Shown here: positions 31,730 to 41,791 of the stretch, piece by piece
Layout of the letters: each line of letters opens with the position of its first letter
How positions within the stretch are numbered: position 1 is the first letter of the stretch
Origin: Pythium myriotylum
Taxonomy: Eukaryota; Oomycota; Peronosporomycetes; Pythiales; Pythiaceae
Assembly (NCBI GenBank): GCA_023091665.1
Contig: JALJCQ010000006.1
Span: 186,001 to 250,000, forward strand
Direction: 5' to 3'
Length of the DNA: 64,000 nucleotides
Made by a program: the position numbers and the translations under genes
Notes under the pieces: model-generated
What the model was told of the DNA's origin: nothing
Databases searched by the model: none
What the model saw: the letters and a program-made list of their open reading frames with translations, nothing else

Positions 31730-34700
31730 ATGGGCATCCCGCGCTTCTACCGGTACATCTCGGAGCGATATCCGCTGATCAACCAACCGATCTCGGATGT
31801 GTCGCTGCTGCCCGAGTTCGACTGCTTCTACCTCGACATGAACGGCATCATCCACAACTGCACGCACACGGACGCGGCTGATGGCGAGATGAGCACGCTT
31901 GGTCTGCCAGCGCAGCTGCACAATATCTTCACGTACATGGATCGCCTCATCACGCATATCATCAAGCCCAAGAAACTCGTCTACATTGCGATCGATGGCG
32001 TCGCCCCGCGCGCCAAGCTCAACCAGCAGCGCTCGCGCCGATTCCGTGCGGGTATGGAGCGTGAACAAGCGCTCGAGAAGGAACGCCACCGCCAGATCTC
32101 ACTCGAGGATGAGAAGAACGGTAACAAGGGCAACTCGGTCGCCACGCCGCGCTTCGACTCGAACTGCATCACGCCCGGCACGCAGTTCCTCTACGAGCTC
32201 TCAACCTACCTCGTCTGGTTTGTGCGCTATAAGATGAAGAACGATCCTCTCTGGAGCCGACTTGAAGTGTTCTACTCGGGCTCGGAGGTACCTGGCGAGG
32301 GTGAGCACAAGATCGTGGACTTCATTCGACACCGGAAGATGGCGCCCGGGTACGAGCCGAATGTGCGACATTGCATGTATGGTAGTGATGCAGATTTGAT
32401 GCTCCTCGGTCTTATGACCCATGAGCCGCACTTTACGCTGGTGCGAGAAGTAGTCGTTTGGGGCCAGCAGAAGTCGAGCAAGGTCGTCGCCAAGAAGATT
32501 GCCGAGGAGCAATGGCAGCTTGTGCATCTGAGTCTCTTCCGCGAATATCTCATGATGGAGATGCGTGTTGTTGCACCGCTTAATGGCGAGCGAATGCTTG
32601 ATGATTTCATCCTGCTGACGTACTTGCTGGGTAATGACTTCATCCCACATAGTCCGACCCTAGAAATCAGTGAAGATGCGATTCCACTGCTCATGCGCGT
32701 GTATCGAGAGCATTTAGACAAGTACCAGGGTCAGTATCTGACGGAGAACGGACAGCTGATTAACATCCCGATGCTTCAAGACTTGTTCGTGACGATTGGT
32801 GCGATGGAGGAAGATATCTTGATCAACCGAGCCGCTGAGGAGGCCAAGCGGCACAAGCACAAGCGAGGTGGTGAGCGCGTCCGCAGTGCGCAAGTCGAAG
32901 TCGTTGAAGAAGAAGTACACAACGCGCTTACCCTGCTAAATGATGACGATGATGACAACGAGGATCGTATGCCTGGTCTAATCGATGATGAAGATGATGA
33001 TATTGGCATTTCAGACGAAGAAGAGCGCGAGAAGAAGTTGTTGGAAGCCCTCGATGGTGAGGAAATCACAAAGGAAGCCCTTGCGTTTGAGGAAGAGGAG
33101 CGCGCAATCTTTTCTACGTTGACCGGCAGCGAGAGCTTCCAAGACACGAAGTGGACCTACTACGAACGCAAGTTTGGCCTGAAACGTGGTGACGGAAACG
33201 CTCACAACAAAGAACTGCAGAAGATCAAGAAGCACTACATGGAGGCCATCGTTTGGTGCTTGCACTATTACTTCCAAGGCCCTCCTTCATGGTCCTGGTA
33301 CTACCCTTATCATTATGCTCCGATGATCTCAGATCTCACTGATATCGAAGACGTGGTGAAGAACGTGCGTTTTGGTAACAACCCTGAGCATGATGGACCA
33401 TTGCGACCGTTCGAGCAGCTGATGGCGAACCTTCCTGCTTCAAGTGCGCATCTCGTTCCTGAGCCGTATCGGTTCCTCATGAAGTCGCCTTTATCACCCA
33501 TTAAGCACTTCTATCCGGTGACGTTTGACATTGACATGGAGGGAAAGCGCAACGCTTGGGAAGGTGTCAATATCCTTCCATTCATTGAAGTCGCTCTGCT
33601 GAAGAGTGCAATCGCGCAATACTGTCCAGACGAGCGACTTACTGAAGCTGAACGAAGACGCAACAAACTTCAAACCCTTCCTTTGCGGATTTCTTTCGAC
33701 CCTCTTGCGTATGAGACTGTACCATCGTGTCTTCCTGGTGTCCCTGGTTTTTCCGACATCATCGCGTGCTCGACTCGCGTGACTCCGTACAGTCTTCCAC
33801 CGATCTCAGATCACGGAGGGAAGTTCCAGAGCAAACTGATGGATGGTGTAACCCTACCACTCGCTGGCTTCCCATCGCTGTACACCATTCCTCTAGAATC
33901 GGTTCGGGTAGAACACATTCGAGTGAACTGTTTCGGTATGGGCTCGAGGAAAGCCACGCTTATTCTTCAGCTTCCACCGACGGGTCCACTAGAAGAGGCT
34001 GCGAATCCGGAGGAATTGCTCGGAAAGACTGCACTCGTGAACTGGCCTAACCTGCACGAAGCGAAGGTAGTGGGTCTCAGCACACTCGGTGGGGAGTATC
34101 GAATCGACGAGTACAGTGGGCGCGTCGTCTACCAAGAACATGAATCTAGTAAGAAGATTCAATGGGCACAGTACGCGCAAAGCGAATGCTATAAACTCTT
34201 GTGTGGCCGAGGAACTCCGGGCAGTGGCGGCCTCGACCTTGGTAAGATGGGTATTTCTGCAGTCTTGCACGTTCTCCCGCTTCAAGGAATGGTGTCGAAC
34301 CCGGTCACCGGTGCTGTCGAGAAGAAGTTCGGCCACTCAGAGGCAATTGTACCTCTTCAGCTAGCTGTCGTGAACCGAAAACTATTTGACGAACGTTTTG
34401 AAGAGTCGGGGCCATTGCCACTAGACCAACGGTTCCCGAAGGGATCGGTAGCGCTGATCACCCGTGGAAAGTGGTTGGGATGCACGGCTACTGTCCAAGA
34501 AACCACTCAGTCTTCCAACAAAGTTCGCGTCCATGTGAACACAATCGACAAAGAACCACCGTTTGGGTACATCATTGCTCAGCAAATCTCTGACAAATAT
34601 TATCCTGGATACGTGGTTGCTCAGAAGCTCGGGATCTCCACTACGAGTCTTGGTCTCCTCACTGGAAGCGTGCTTGTTAAGCCAGGCGACTATGAAATTG

Positions 34701-36583
34701 GACTCAACTTACGTTTTCGAAAGGAGCTGCTTCTTCCAGGATTTTGCCGCCTCGTTAGCAAGACAAGCACAAGCAGTTCTGATGCAGCCGAAAATGTGTG
34801 GTCCAAGGGAGATATTGTCAAGATTGTTGGAAGTGACGTTGATCTGAGTGGTCAGAAAAAGGAATCACGGCGCCCAAGCCCAAACGGCGCTGGAGGAGGA
34901 ACCACGTGGGAGTATACTGATCGCACAGTTGCTGTACTTGCAGCCTACAAGGCTGAATTCCCAGAAGTTTTTGCGCAGCTAGACAAACTTGGTTTCGCGT
35001 CATCTTATAGTGGCAAGGATATCTTCGGCGTCGCTGATAAGAAATTGGTTGAGAAGAAGGCTGAGGCAATCGTGGCGTGGATCGATTCTCAGCGCTTGGG
35101 CAAGAAAGATCACTCTAAGCACATTCCACTAACATCCCAGTACATGTCACTCAACGCCATGCGAGCTGTTGAAGTCGCAGGATCGCTGCGAGCGAAGGAA
35201 CGGGAAAAGCATGCAGCAGAAGAAAAGTCCAACCCCGTGGTTGCTGAAGTTTTTGCCGGCGATTTGTTCCGACCAAACCCGCTGGTGAATCAGGACCTGA
35301 CCGGGAGCATGGTGGCGGAAGCTGCCTCAAAGAATCCTGGCCCACCACGCCTCGGCGACCGAGTAATTAACATCAGCTCACGAGGAGTTCCATTCGGTCA
35401 CCGTGGTACCATCGTTGCAACTCATGTTAGTAGTAAGTGCGTCGAAGTACTTTTCGACGAAGGCTTCACGGGTGGTGAACCTCTGTATGGCTCAACTTCG
35501 CTCGACAGAGGCAAGATCGTCGTATGGAATAACGTGATGTGTATTTCTTCTCCTCCTGGTGTTGAGAACCCTAGGGAGCGGGAGCAGCAACCCCCAGTGC
35601 CGACCGAATCTTCTCGTCGCGGTGCCAAGAAGGACAAACCAGCGAAGTTTGAAAAAGCCGATCTTGTTGTCAGCTCCAACAACCGTAAGCCTCGCAAGCC
35701 ATCGCCTGGTAACGACCCTGTCCCTCGAATTTTGACCCCCGCGATGGTGGCAGCTGCACAGTCTCAGCAACCAGCGGTCGCCCCACAAACTCCTGCCCCT
35801 GCACCACCAGACCCTGCTAAGATTCAGTCTTTGTTGAAGAAGTGGACAAGCCAGGAGTCAACATCTGAAGAAACCAAGCCAACAAGTGTGGCCAATGCCC
35901 AGGTGGACAAGGAGGCATTGGCCCCCAACGTTGCCTCATTGTTTAACTCTGCTGCTGCTGCTCAACAAGAAGCTGTCGCTGCCCAAGAAGAAGTTGCACC
36001 GTCCGTTGCAGCCTTGTTCACGGCCGCCGCAGCAGCAGCCCCTTCAGTTGAACCAACTCCGACAAATCCATTGGCTGGATTGTTCCCGCTTGCCACAAAT
36101 GGAGGAATGCCAGGACCTCCGCTTCCTCCATTTCCTCCTTCACAGCCCCCTGTCCCTGGACCGCATTTCGCGCCTGGTGTTCAGCCACAGGGTTTCCAGT
36201 CTGGGTTCAACCCATACGCGATGCCATTCACACCAATGATACCCCCTCAGGCATATCCCACAGTCGGTGGAGTTCAACATCCCCGCGATAATCGACGTGG
36301 AAACCAGCAAAAAGGCCCCGCTCCTGCCCCCGTTGCATCTTTGACGGAATACCCTCCTCTCGGTGCTGAGCCCGTCAAGTCAGCGCCGAAGTCGAAGCCA
36401 GCTCCGACGAAGGAAGTCACCTTGACTTCAACGTCGAGCGACGACCAAAGCAAGAAGTCGAAGCACAAGTGGGTTCCAAAGACAGAAAAGGCGAATCCTC
36501 CCCCCACGAAAACTCCGAGTCTCTTGCTTCCTGCTCAGGTAATGCGCCAGCAGCCTAAGCCAACCGCACCACCATCAAACTAG
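31730..36583 (+). CDS. XRN1: 5'-3' exoribonuclease 1
   Basis: A single-exon 1617-residue protein opens with MGIPRFYRYISERYPLI, the invariant XRN start. The catalytic N-terminal domain shows FYLDMNGIIHNCTH, the EGEHKIVDFIR helix, YGSDADLMLLGLM and LLGNDFIPH, which supply the acidic metal ligands. After an acidic, Lys-rich insert (about 390-450) come the second conserved region (PPSWSWYYPYHYAP) and the D1-D4/SH3-like regions typical of cytoplasmic Xrn1 rather than nuclear Xrn2. The last 300 residues are Pro/Ala/Gln-rich and disordered, likely a docking tail for decapping partners. Known role: degradation of decapped mRNA in the cytoplasm. Length fits Xrn1 (about 1500-1700). Confidence 0.95.
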   Translation: MGIPRFYRYISERYPLINQPISDVSLLPEFDCFYLDMNGIIHNCTHTDAADGEMSTLGLPAQLHNIFTYMDRLITHIIKPKKLVYIAIDGVAPRAKLNQQRSRRFRAGMEREQALEKERHRQISLEDEKNGNKGNSVATPRFDSNCITPGTQFLYELSTYLVWFVRYKMKNDPLWSRLEVFYSGSEVPGEGEHKIVDFIRHRKMAPGYEPNVRHCMYGSDADLMLLGLMTHEPHFTLVREVVVWGQQKSSKVVAKKIAEEQWQLVHLSLFREYLMMEMRVVAPLNGERMLDDFILLTYLLGNDFIPHSPTLEISEDAIPLLMRVYREHLDKYQGQYLTENGQLINIPMLQDLFVTIGAMEEDILINRAAEEAKRHKHKRGGERVRSAQVEVVEEEVHNALTLLNDDDDDNEDRMPGLIDDEDDDIGISDEEEREKKLLEALDGEEITKEALAFEEEERAIFSTLTGSESFQDTKWTYYERKFGLKRGDGNAHNKELQKIKKHYMEAIVWCLHYYFQGPPSWSWYYPYHYAPMISDLTDIEDVVKNVRFGNNPEHDGPLRPFEQLMANLPASSAHLVPEPYRFLMKSPLSPIKHFYPVTFDIDMEGKRNAWEGVNILPFIEVALLKSAIAQYCPDERLTEAERRRNKLQTLPLRISFDPLAYETVPSCLPGVPGFSDIIACSTRVTPYSLPPISDHGGKFQSKLMDGVTLPLAGFPSLYTIPLESVRVEHIRVNCFGMGSRKATLILQLPPTGPLEEAANPEELLGKTALVNWPNLHEAKVVGLSTLGGEYRIDEYSGRVVYQEHESSKKIQWAQYAQSECYKLLCGRGTPGSGGLDLGKMGISAVLHVLPLQGMVSNPVTGAVEKKFGHSEAIVPLQLAVVNRKLFDERFEESGPLPLDQRFPKGSVALITRGKWLGCTATVQETTQSSNKVRVHVNTIDKEPPFGYIIAQQISDKYYPGYVVAQKLGISTTSLGLLTGSVLVKPGDYEIGLNLRFRKELLLPGFCRLVSKTSTSSSDAAENVWSKGDIVKIVGSDVDLSGQKKESRRPSPNGAGGGTTWEYTDRTVAVLAAYKAEFPEVFAQLDKLGFASSYSGKDIFGVADKKLVEKKAEAIVAWIDSQRLGKKDHSKHIPLTSQYMSLNAMRAVEVAGSLRAKEREKHAAEEKSNPVVAEVFAGDLFRPNPLVNQDLTGSMVAEAASKNPGPPRLGDRVINISSRGVPFGHRGTIVATHVSSKCVEVLFDEGFTGGEPLYGSTSLDRGKIVVWNNVMCISSPPGVENPREREQQPPVPTESSRRGAKKDKPAKFEKADLVVSSNNRKPRKPSPGNDPVPRILTPAMVAAAQSQQPAVAPQTPAPAPPDPAKIQSLLKKWTSQESTSEETKPTSVANAQVDKEALAPNVASLFNSAAAAQQEAVAAQEEVAPSVAALFTAAAAAAPSVEPTPTNPLAGLFPLATNGGMPGPPLPPFPPSQPPVPGPHFAPGVQPQGFQSGFNPYAMPFTPMIPPQAYPTVGGVQHPRDNRRGNQQKGPAPAPVASLTEYPPLGAEPVKSAPKSKPAPTKEVTLTSTSSDDQSKKSKHKWVPKTEKANPPPTKTPSLLLPAQVMRQQPKPTAPPSN

Positions 36584-36683
36584 AGATCACGATAAGGTAA
36601 TGTTTATAAATACAGGACTGCTCTATTCTGTTGTTGTGTATGTCGGTTCTTGCTCTCAGTGCACACGGAACAAAACTCAGACG

Positions 36684-37300
36684 ATGGTGCAAGTGGAAGA
36701 TGCGACGTTGACAGCAGCAGCGCTTACGATCTCCTTCGAACATGGTAAGCCGAGCTAAGTCACCGATGGCCACTCTCAACTAATCATAAACTCCTCGTAG
36801 GCCTGCCAGTTGGAGCAGGATTCCGTGCGATCCGAAGCCCTAGAAGTGAAGGACGCGCGCCCCAACTGCTAGTCAACCAAGACTCAACTGGAAGTGGGCT
36901 GTCTCGCAAGGTGATGCTCACGCCTAGCGGGTCGAGCGACTCACTCGACGCCCCCCAGCTCCTCGAGGCCCACCAAGCGAAAGAAGATCTTGCTAAACGA
37001 GCCCAGAACCGCGTCGCTGAGCGAAAACGCACCGAGTTCGAGCGGAAAGAAGAGCTGGAGAAGCAACGTCTCAAGAAACAGGAAAGCGACAAAATCAAGA
37101 AGGAACACGACCAACAACTCCGACAGCGACGACGGGCTGAGATCTACGCGCTGAACGCGATCCTGCGGCAGCTGCAGCAAGAAAAAATGGCTGCCTTCGT
37201 CAATGCGCACAAGACTAAGAGTGTGGATCCATCACAGCAGACGCGCGTTCTTGCAGCAGAGTGCAGCGAAGCCTCGCTCGTGGAGTCCATTGGCGTGTAA
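36684..37300 (+). CDS. Small charged coiled-coil protein, two exons
   Basis: Exons 36684-36744 and 36801-37300 join across a 56-nt intron (donor GTAAGC, acceptor CTCGTAG) to give 186 residues in frame. The first exon encodes MVQVEDATLTAAALTISFEHG. The C-terminal two thirds is a highly charged helix (ERKRTEFERKEELEKQRLKKQESDK and on) predicted to form a single long coiled coil. The N-terminal part is basic and disordered. I do not recognise the family. It starts 100 bp after XRN1 on the same strand, and its 3' end converges with the next M96-type gene about 100 bp away. Confidence 0.65.
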
Positions 37301-37402
37301 CGTTGAAGTACCCCGCTTTCTTGCGCCTTCACTCGTTCTGGTGGCTTCTAATCTCACAATTTCTTGGAGAATCTATTACTTTGGACTTCAGGTATCTTCA
37401 AG

Positions 37403-38398
37403 TTACAAATCGACACCGAGGCACTCCTCGATGAGTAAATTCTCCATCATCTCGTCGACGCCAGCGGTGTCTTCGTGGGTCACAGCCACAACAAGGCTCG
37501 CCAGGTCTGCCACGGGACGAGATATCTCGCTTTGCGAACGAGGAACCCACTCCATGAAGTTGGTCTTGGCCACAAAGTCACCGCCTGACGCGTCGCGTAC
37601 TCGCTGCAGCACCGCATACCCCGTCTCTTCGACGTACTGGATCTGGCAGGCACCGAGCGTCGTCACGGCACGCCACACGATGAGTTCACGGTCGCATTCC
37701 TCTATTCGTCGGATCACAACGCTCGATTGGATGGTGGCTGCATTCCGAGACCATGTGACTCGCCCCATGCGCCACTCCGGATCGTCGCCATAGATCTCAA
37801 CGTGCGCGTAGTCGCTCCACAAAGCTCGCCGAGCCGCTTGCCATAACGCCGCGCCGCACTTGGCCAGGTCGAGGGGGAACGTCGTGGTCTCGACTGCTTC
37901 CATGACTGGCTGCACACATCCATCGATGGACCTCGAGCTCGTGGTCGTCGAAAAGCTGCACGGCTCTGTACTGATCTTGACAACCGCATCCACCTGTCGA
38001 TACGCTTGCTCGACTCCTTCTCGTAGCAACGCAAACCGTAGGCCCAGGTCGTCGTGGAGAATCCCCGACGGACTCCTCACGCGTCCTCCCGCACGGAACA
38101 TAGAATCATCCACTGACGACGTGCGTCCTACGACCGCGCGCATCAGCGCCTCGCCCATGCGTACAAGCTGCATAATCTGTCTGCGCAGCTCTTCATTCTC
38201 TCTCAGTGCCGTCTCGCTTCGGAGCGATGTCGCGGTACGACGAGACTTGCGGTTCTTGATCAAAGTCTCACGTTTACTTTCTAACACCGAGATGAGCTCA
38301 CGAAGCTCCTTCATTTCAGCCTGCTGGCGATCTCGCGACGGATTCCTCATCGGCGGGCGGGTGCTCGGCGCGCGGCGCGTGGAGGCAGCGCGGGGCAT
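37403..38398 (-). CDS. M96-type bZIP-like/START-like paralog
   Basis: The start is set at ATG 38398 (MPRAASTRR) because the neighbouring paralogs all begin MPR or MTPR just before the basic motif; an open frame extends to 38512. It has 331 residues. The basic motif is NPSRDRQQAEMKELRELI, followed by a coiled coil, the ENEELRRQIMQLVRMGEALMRAV block, and the GVEQAYRQVDAVV helix. The C-terminal domain contains ECDRELIVWRAV and EETGYAVLQRV and ends in MMENLLIEE. It is first of a run of four minus-strand paralogs. It probably shares a regulator-like role with them; nothing here shows a target. Confidence 0.7.
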   Translation of the reverse strand: MPRAASTRRAPSTRPPMRNPSRDRQQAEMKELRELISVLESKRETLIKNRKSRRTATSLRSETALRENEELRRQIMQLVRMGEALMRAVVGRTSSVDDSMFRAGGRVRSPSGILHDDLGLRFALLREGVEQAYRQVDAVVKISTEPCSFSTTTSSRSIDGCVQPVMEAVETTTFPLDLAKCGAALWQAARRALWSDYAHVEIYGDDPEWRMGRVTWSRNAATIQSSVVIRRIEECDRELIVWRAVTTLGACQIQYVEETGYAVLQRVRDASGGDFVAKTNFMEWVPRSQSEISRPVADLASLVVAVTHEDTAGVDEMMENLLIEECLGVDL

Positions 38399-38536
38399 CG
38401 TCGTCTTGATGGTAGACAGCTCCTCGCGCTTCGGGATTGTGGCTCGTCTCGAATTGTCAGTGAAGGCGGCGTCACTAAAAAGAAGCCAAAAGGCAACTGA
38501 CCAGAAAAGCACGGTCTCAGTTCTGTGGTCTATTCT

Positions 38537-39565
38537 TCACGCTCCCGCCTGCTGGCTCTCGGCGACGCAGGCGTCCATGAGTAGGCTCTCCATCATGTCG
38601 TCCACCCTCGCAGAGTTGGTATTGGTCACACCGACGACCACGTCGGCAAAATTTTCCACAGGACGGGCCGTGCCGCTTCGCGATCTTGGTGTCCAGTGGA
38701 TGTGGGTTCGCTTTGCAGACAGTTCAGCTCGGTCTTTGTTGTCACTTGCGACTGCATCCACGAGTGTCCAGCCCGTCTCTTCGATGAAATAGTTCTCATC
38801 GGTGGCGATCGACGTCACGGCACGCCAGATAACGACCATGCGGTCTCTTTCTATGAACCGGCGCAGCACGATAGAGCACGTGAGTGGAAGTGCGTTCTGT
38901 CGCCATCGCACACGGTTGACCATCAGGTCAGGATGGCTTCCATAGCTCTCGACGTCCTCCTTGGAAGCCCACAGCGTGACACAAGCCGCTTGCCATAGTG
39001 CAGAGCTGGTCTGCGCGACTCCAAAGGGAACCAACGTACCTTCGAAGCCTTCCAGGACGGGCTGGTTGCAGCCGTCGACAAACTGCGATGACATCTTGGT
39101 CGTGAACTCTGTCGGTTGAAACGCATCCGCAAACACTTTCCCAATGTCTCGGTACGCGCGGTCGATTTGCTCCGCGAGCAGCGAGATACGGAAGCCAAAG
39201 TCGTCATGCAGAACGCCCGCAGGGGCTTTTGCACCAACGCCAGGGTGGAACATCGTGGTATCCACGGCCTGCGCCGAGATCGCAGCGATTAGCGTTTCGG
39301 CGAGTCGCATGTGACACGAGACTGCGTGGCGGAGTTTTGCATTTTCTCTCTCAGCGTGCCGACGTTTGTTGGCCTCGCTCGCGGCCGCCTTGGTCGCCGA
39401 AGAAGCCAGGAGTGGGCGCAGCTGAGCCAGGCGCTTCCATGTGAGACCTTGCAACTCTCGCTCAAGTGCCGCAACGTGGCTGCGCAGGAACACCAGCTCA
39501 GCCTTTCTGCGCTCACGAGACGGATTGCGCATGGGCTCTTTGCCTGACTTGAATTCGCGTGGCAT
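38537..39565 (-). CDS. M96-type bZIP-like/START-like paralog
   Basis: ATG 39565 (MPREFKSGKEP) gives 342 residues. An upstream in-frame ATG at 39652 adds 29 residues of low coding character. The N-terminal motif is NPSRERRKAELVFLRSHV, then coiled coil, a RHAERENAKLRHAV block, the QIDRAYRDIGKVF helix, and the domain with IERDRMVVIWRAV and EETGWTLVDAV, ending MMESLLMDA. It lies 138 bp upstream of the preceding paralog's start on the same strand. Sequence between this copy and its two neighbours is clearly diverged, so this duplication is older than the one to its right. Confidence 0.7.
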   Translation of the reverse strand: MPREFKSGKEPMRNPSRERRKAELVFLRSHVAALERELQGLTWKRLAQLRPLLASSATKAAASEANKRRHAERENAKLRHAVSCHMRLAETLIAAISAQAVDTTMFHPGVGAKAPAGVLHDDFGFRISLLAEQIDRAYRDIGKVFADAFQPTEFTTKMSSQFVDGCNQPVLEGFEGTLVPFGVAQTSSALWQAACVTLWASKEDVESYGSHPDLMVNRVRWRQNALPLTCSIVLRRFIERDRMVVIWRAVTSIATDENYFIEETGWTLVDAVASDNKDRAELSAKRTHIHWTPRSRSGTARPVENFADVVVGVTNTNSARVDDMMESLLMDACVAESQQAGA

Positions 39566-39871
39566 GATCTTCCGTGGCGCAGACACGAGAGTTCTGTTTG
39601 TTGTCCGACCGAAGGGCGAACGAGGATACTGAAACGACTGGACAGAGATCAAAGCGTCGCGGGTTAGATGTCATTCTGGTGGTGTATATGTCACCTTGAC
39701 CACAAATACTGCTTCGTCCTTGTTGGCAAAATCATGGCGCATGACATTTATTCACTTCATTGTGTGGAGGGCTTCCAGGTCCTACGTTCTTTCCGCTTCC
39801 CGCATCTTGAAGGGTATCCATCCTGGAAAACTGACGGGAGCACGGGTCGATGTGGCTCTTGGAAGGAATCC

Positions 39872-40837
39872 TTAGGCGGAATTTGAGGCGGGCATCATGT
39901 CCTCGAGCAGCAAGTTCTCCATGAGAAGCTCAACAGCTGTCATGTCGTTCTGGGTGATGGCTACGAGGCCTGCGAGGCCGTCAACGGGTCGCGATTCGCC
40001 TAACTGACTTCGTGGGACCCACTCGAGAAAGTTCTGTCGTGTCGTGTACTCCGCCGGGAGGTCATCCGCCACTCGATGCAGCAGCGACCACCCAGTCTCT
40101 TCAATATAGCTGTCGCTGTTCGAGCCCATGGATGTGACGCCCCGCCACGCGATGACCATCCGGTCTTTCTCCACGAACCGCTTCAGCACCATCGTGGTGG
40201 TCACCTGTATCGATTCGTGAGTCCACTGGAGCCGACCCATCTTGTAATCGGGATGGTTCCCATACATCTCGACTTGCGGGTAATCGGACCACAGTGCACG
40301 CTTGATCGCACGCCAGAGAGACGAGCAGCAGAGCTCGAAGTCGAACGGGATCATATCGCTCTCTCGGCCTTCGATCGCCGGACACTCGCACCCATCGACG
40401 AAGCGAGATGCCATCGAGGTGGTGAAATGTACCGACGTCACAGCTGCGTGGTCGCCAAGAAAAACTGAGTCGACGTGGCTGTAGGCCCAATCCACCTCGC
40501 TCATGAGCTGAGCAAAGCGCAAGCCCTGGAAGTCGTGGAGCTCGTTGCTTGACAGCGGCGCGGGGACAGACGCTTCTTGCTCCGCGATCGCGCGCACGAG
40601 CACCCCACCTAGCTGCATCAGGTTGAGGATGGCTGCCTGGAGCTGTCGACGCTCCGCCTCGGCGAGCCACCGCTTCCGTCGCTCTTCCTCAATCGCTGAC
40701 GGCGGGCTCTGACGACGATGGAGTCTCTGCTTCATGACGAGGAGTTCGCACTGGAGGCGATCGACCTCGCGGCGCAGCGCGTCCGACTCGGCGCGCCGCC
40801 GATCGCGCGTCACGTTTCGCTTCGGGTCGCGTGGCAT
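39872..40837 (-). CDS. M96-type paralog, recent duplicate (copy 1)
   Basis: ATG 40837 (MPRDPKRNVTRDRRR) gives 321 residues. Basic motif NVTRDRRRAESDALRREV, coiled coil, then the domain with VEKDRMVIAWRGV, EETGWSLLHRV, FLEWVPRSQ and the MENLLLED end. It is very close to the protein at 41792-42763 along its whole length, with upstream DNA also matching, so the two are a recent tandem duplicate of about 1.9 kb. A 12-bp perfect inverted repeat lies 118 bp upstream of the start. Confidence 0.75.
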   Translation of the reverse strand: MPRDPKRNVTRDRRRAESDALRREVDRLQCELLVMKQRLHRRQSPPSAIEEERRKRWLAEAERRQLQAAILNLMQLGGVLVRAIAEQEASVPAPLSSNELHDFQGLRFAQLMSEVDWAYSHVDSVFLGDHAAVTSVHFTTSMASRFVDGCECPAIEGRESDMIPFDFELCCSSLWRAIKRALWSDYPQVEMYGNHPDYKMGRLQWTHESIQVTTTMVLKRFVEKDRMVIAWRGVTSMGSNSDSYIEETGWSLLHRVADDLPAEYTTRQNFLEWVPRSQLGESRPVDGLAGLVAITQNDMTAVELLMENLLLEDMMPASNSA

Positions 40838-41791
40838 CTTGTTGTCTAGTGTGAGCAAGGCCTTGTTGACCATCGTCTTCAGTCTGGAATGAGCAAATCG
40901 TGTACAGTATCTAGATTTTTTGACCAGGACAATAAAACGAGAGAGACTGCTGTCTGATGAGTCTGCACCGCAGACTCATCATAATCTGTGGAGTCTCTGG
41001 AGACTGACTCCGGTCACCCACATGTTCCTCGAGGAAGTCGGTTCGCACGGTTCTGGTTTCGAGGTTTGCCAGGCCAGGTGCAGACCCAAGTGAAGGGAGA
41101 CGGTCGATCGTCACGGACAGCTTGACATTAAGGAGAGAGAGAGAGGTCTCGTCGATGCGACCTCGGCGTTGTCATCGAGATCGATGACCGCTCGAATCTT
41201 TGAAAGAGACAGATATGAGGAGGGTGGCGAAGACAATGCGTATACACCTTCCCCCTGGCGCATGCTGGCCTGTCTGCACCCATGAACAAGTGCAATCCTT
41301 CTCGTAAATGAAGACGATGATGATGCAAGTGAAGTGGATGGAGTTTAACGCAGTGGGAAGGGAGGGGGGAGGGGGCGAGTCCACCACGGACGCAGGTCAT
41401 TGACTTGATCAGTGCGACGGTTGGGTAGGGAGTGACACGTGTATCCATCGCCTGATTGGCCAACGCTTCTGCCATCTTGTGATGGGCTCGCAAGTGGTGA
41501 GTACGCGTGTGAACACGCAGTTGATCAGCGAGTGTTCGCGCATTAAAGTAGGTGCTGCGAAGAACTCGGTTGCGCGGCGGGTGCTGTCGATGCAGTTGCC
41601 GCAGAATGAGAGTGCTGTCTCCAATTACCTCGAAGGTCGAAAGCTGTTATGCTCGGGCTGCCTGGTGCCCGGAGGGTCTCATGGCGCGAACGATCAAATC
41701 ACCAGCACCGCCATTCTCAACGGACTACCACATCAACATTGAATTCTCATGTGATCAATACAGAGTATTTTTTTGTTTACTTTACACAATC
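40838..41791. other. Upstream region of copy 1, duplicated in 42764-43110
   Basis: About 950 bp without a gene. About 40870-41250 aligns with 42790-43110, the matching leader of copy 2. A purine-rich run near 41362-41380 and mixed repeats follow. The open frames of 60-120 codons here are not supported. Confidence 0.55.
40955..40981. repeat. 12-bp perfect inverted repeat, 3-nt loop
   Basis: Arms TGATGAGTCTGC and GCAGACTCATCA flank ACC. It lies 118 bp before the start of the copy 1 paralog. In the matching leader of copy 2 only one arm remains (TGATGAGTCT near 42853). Confidence 0.8.
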
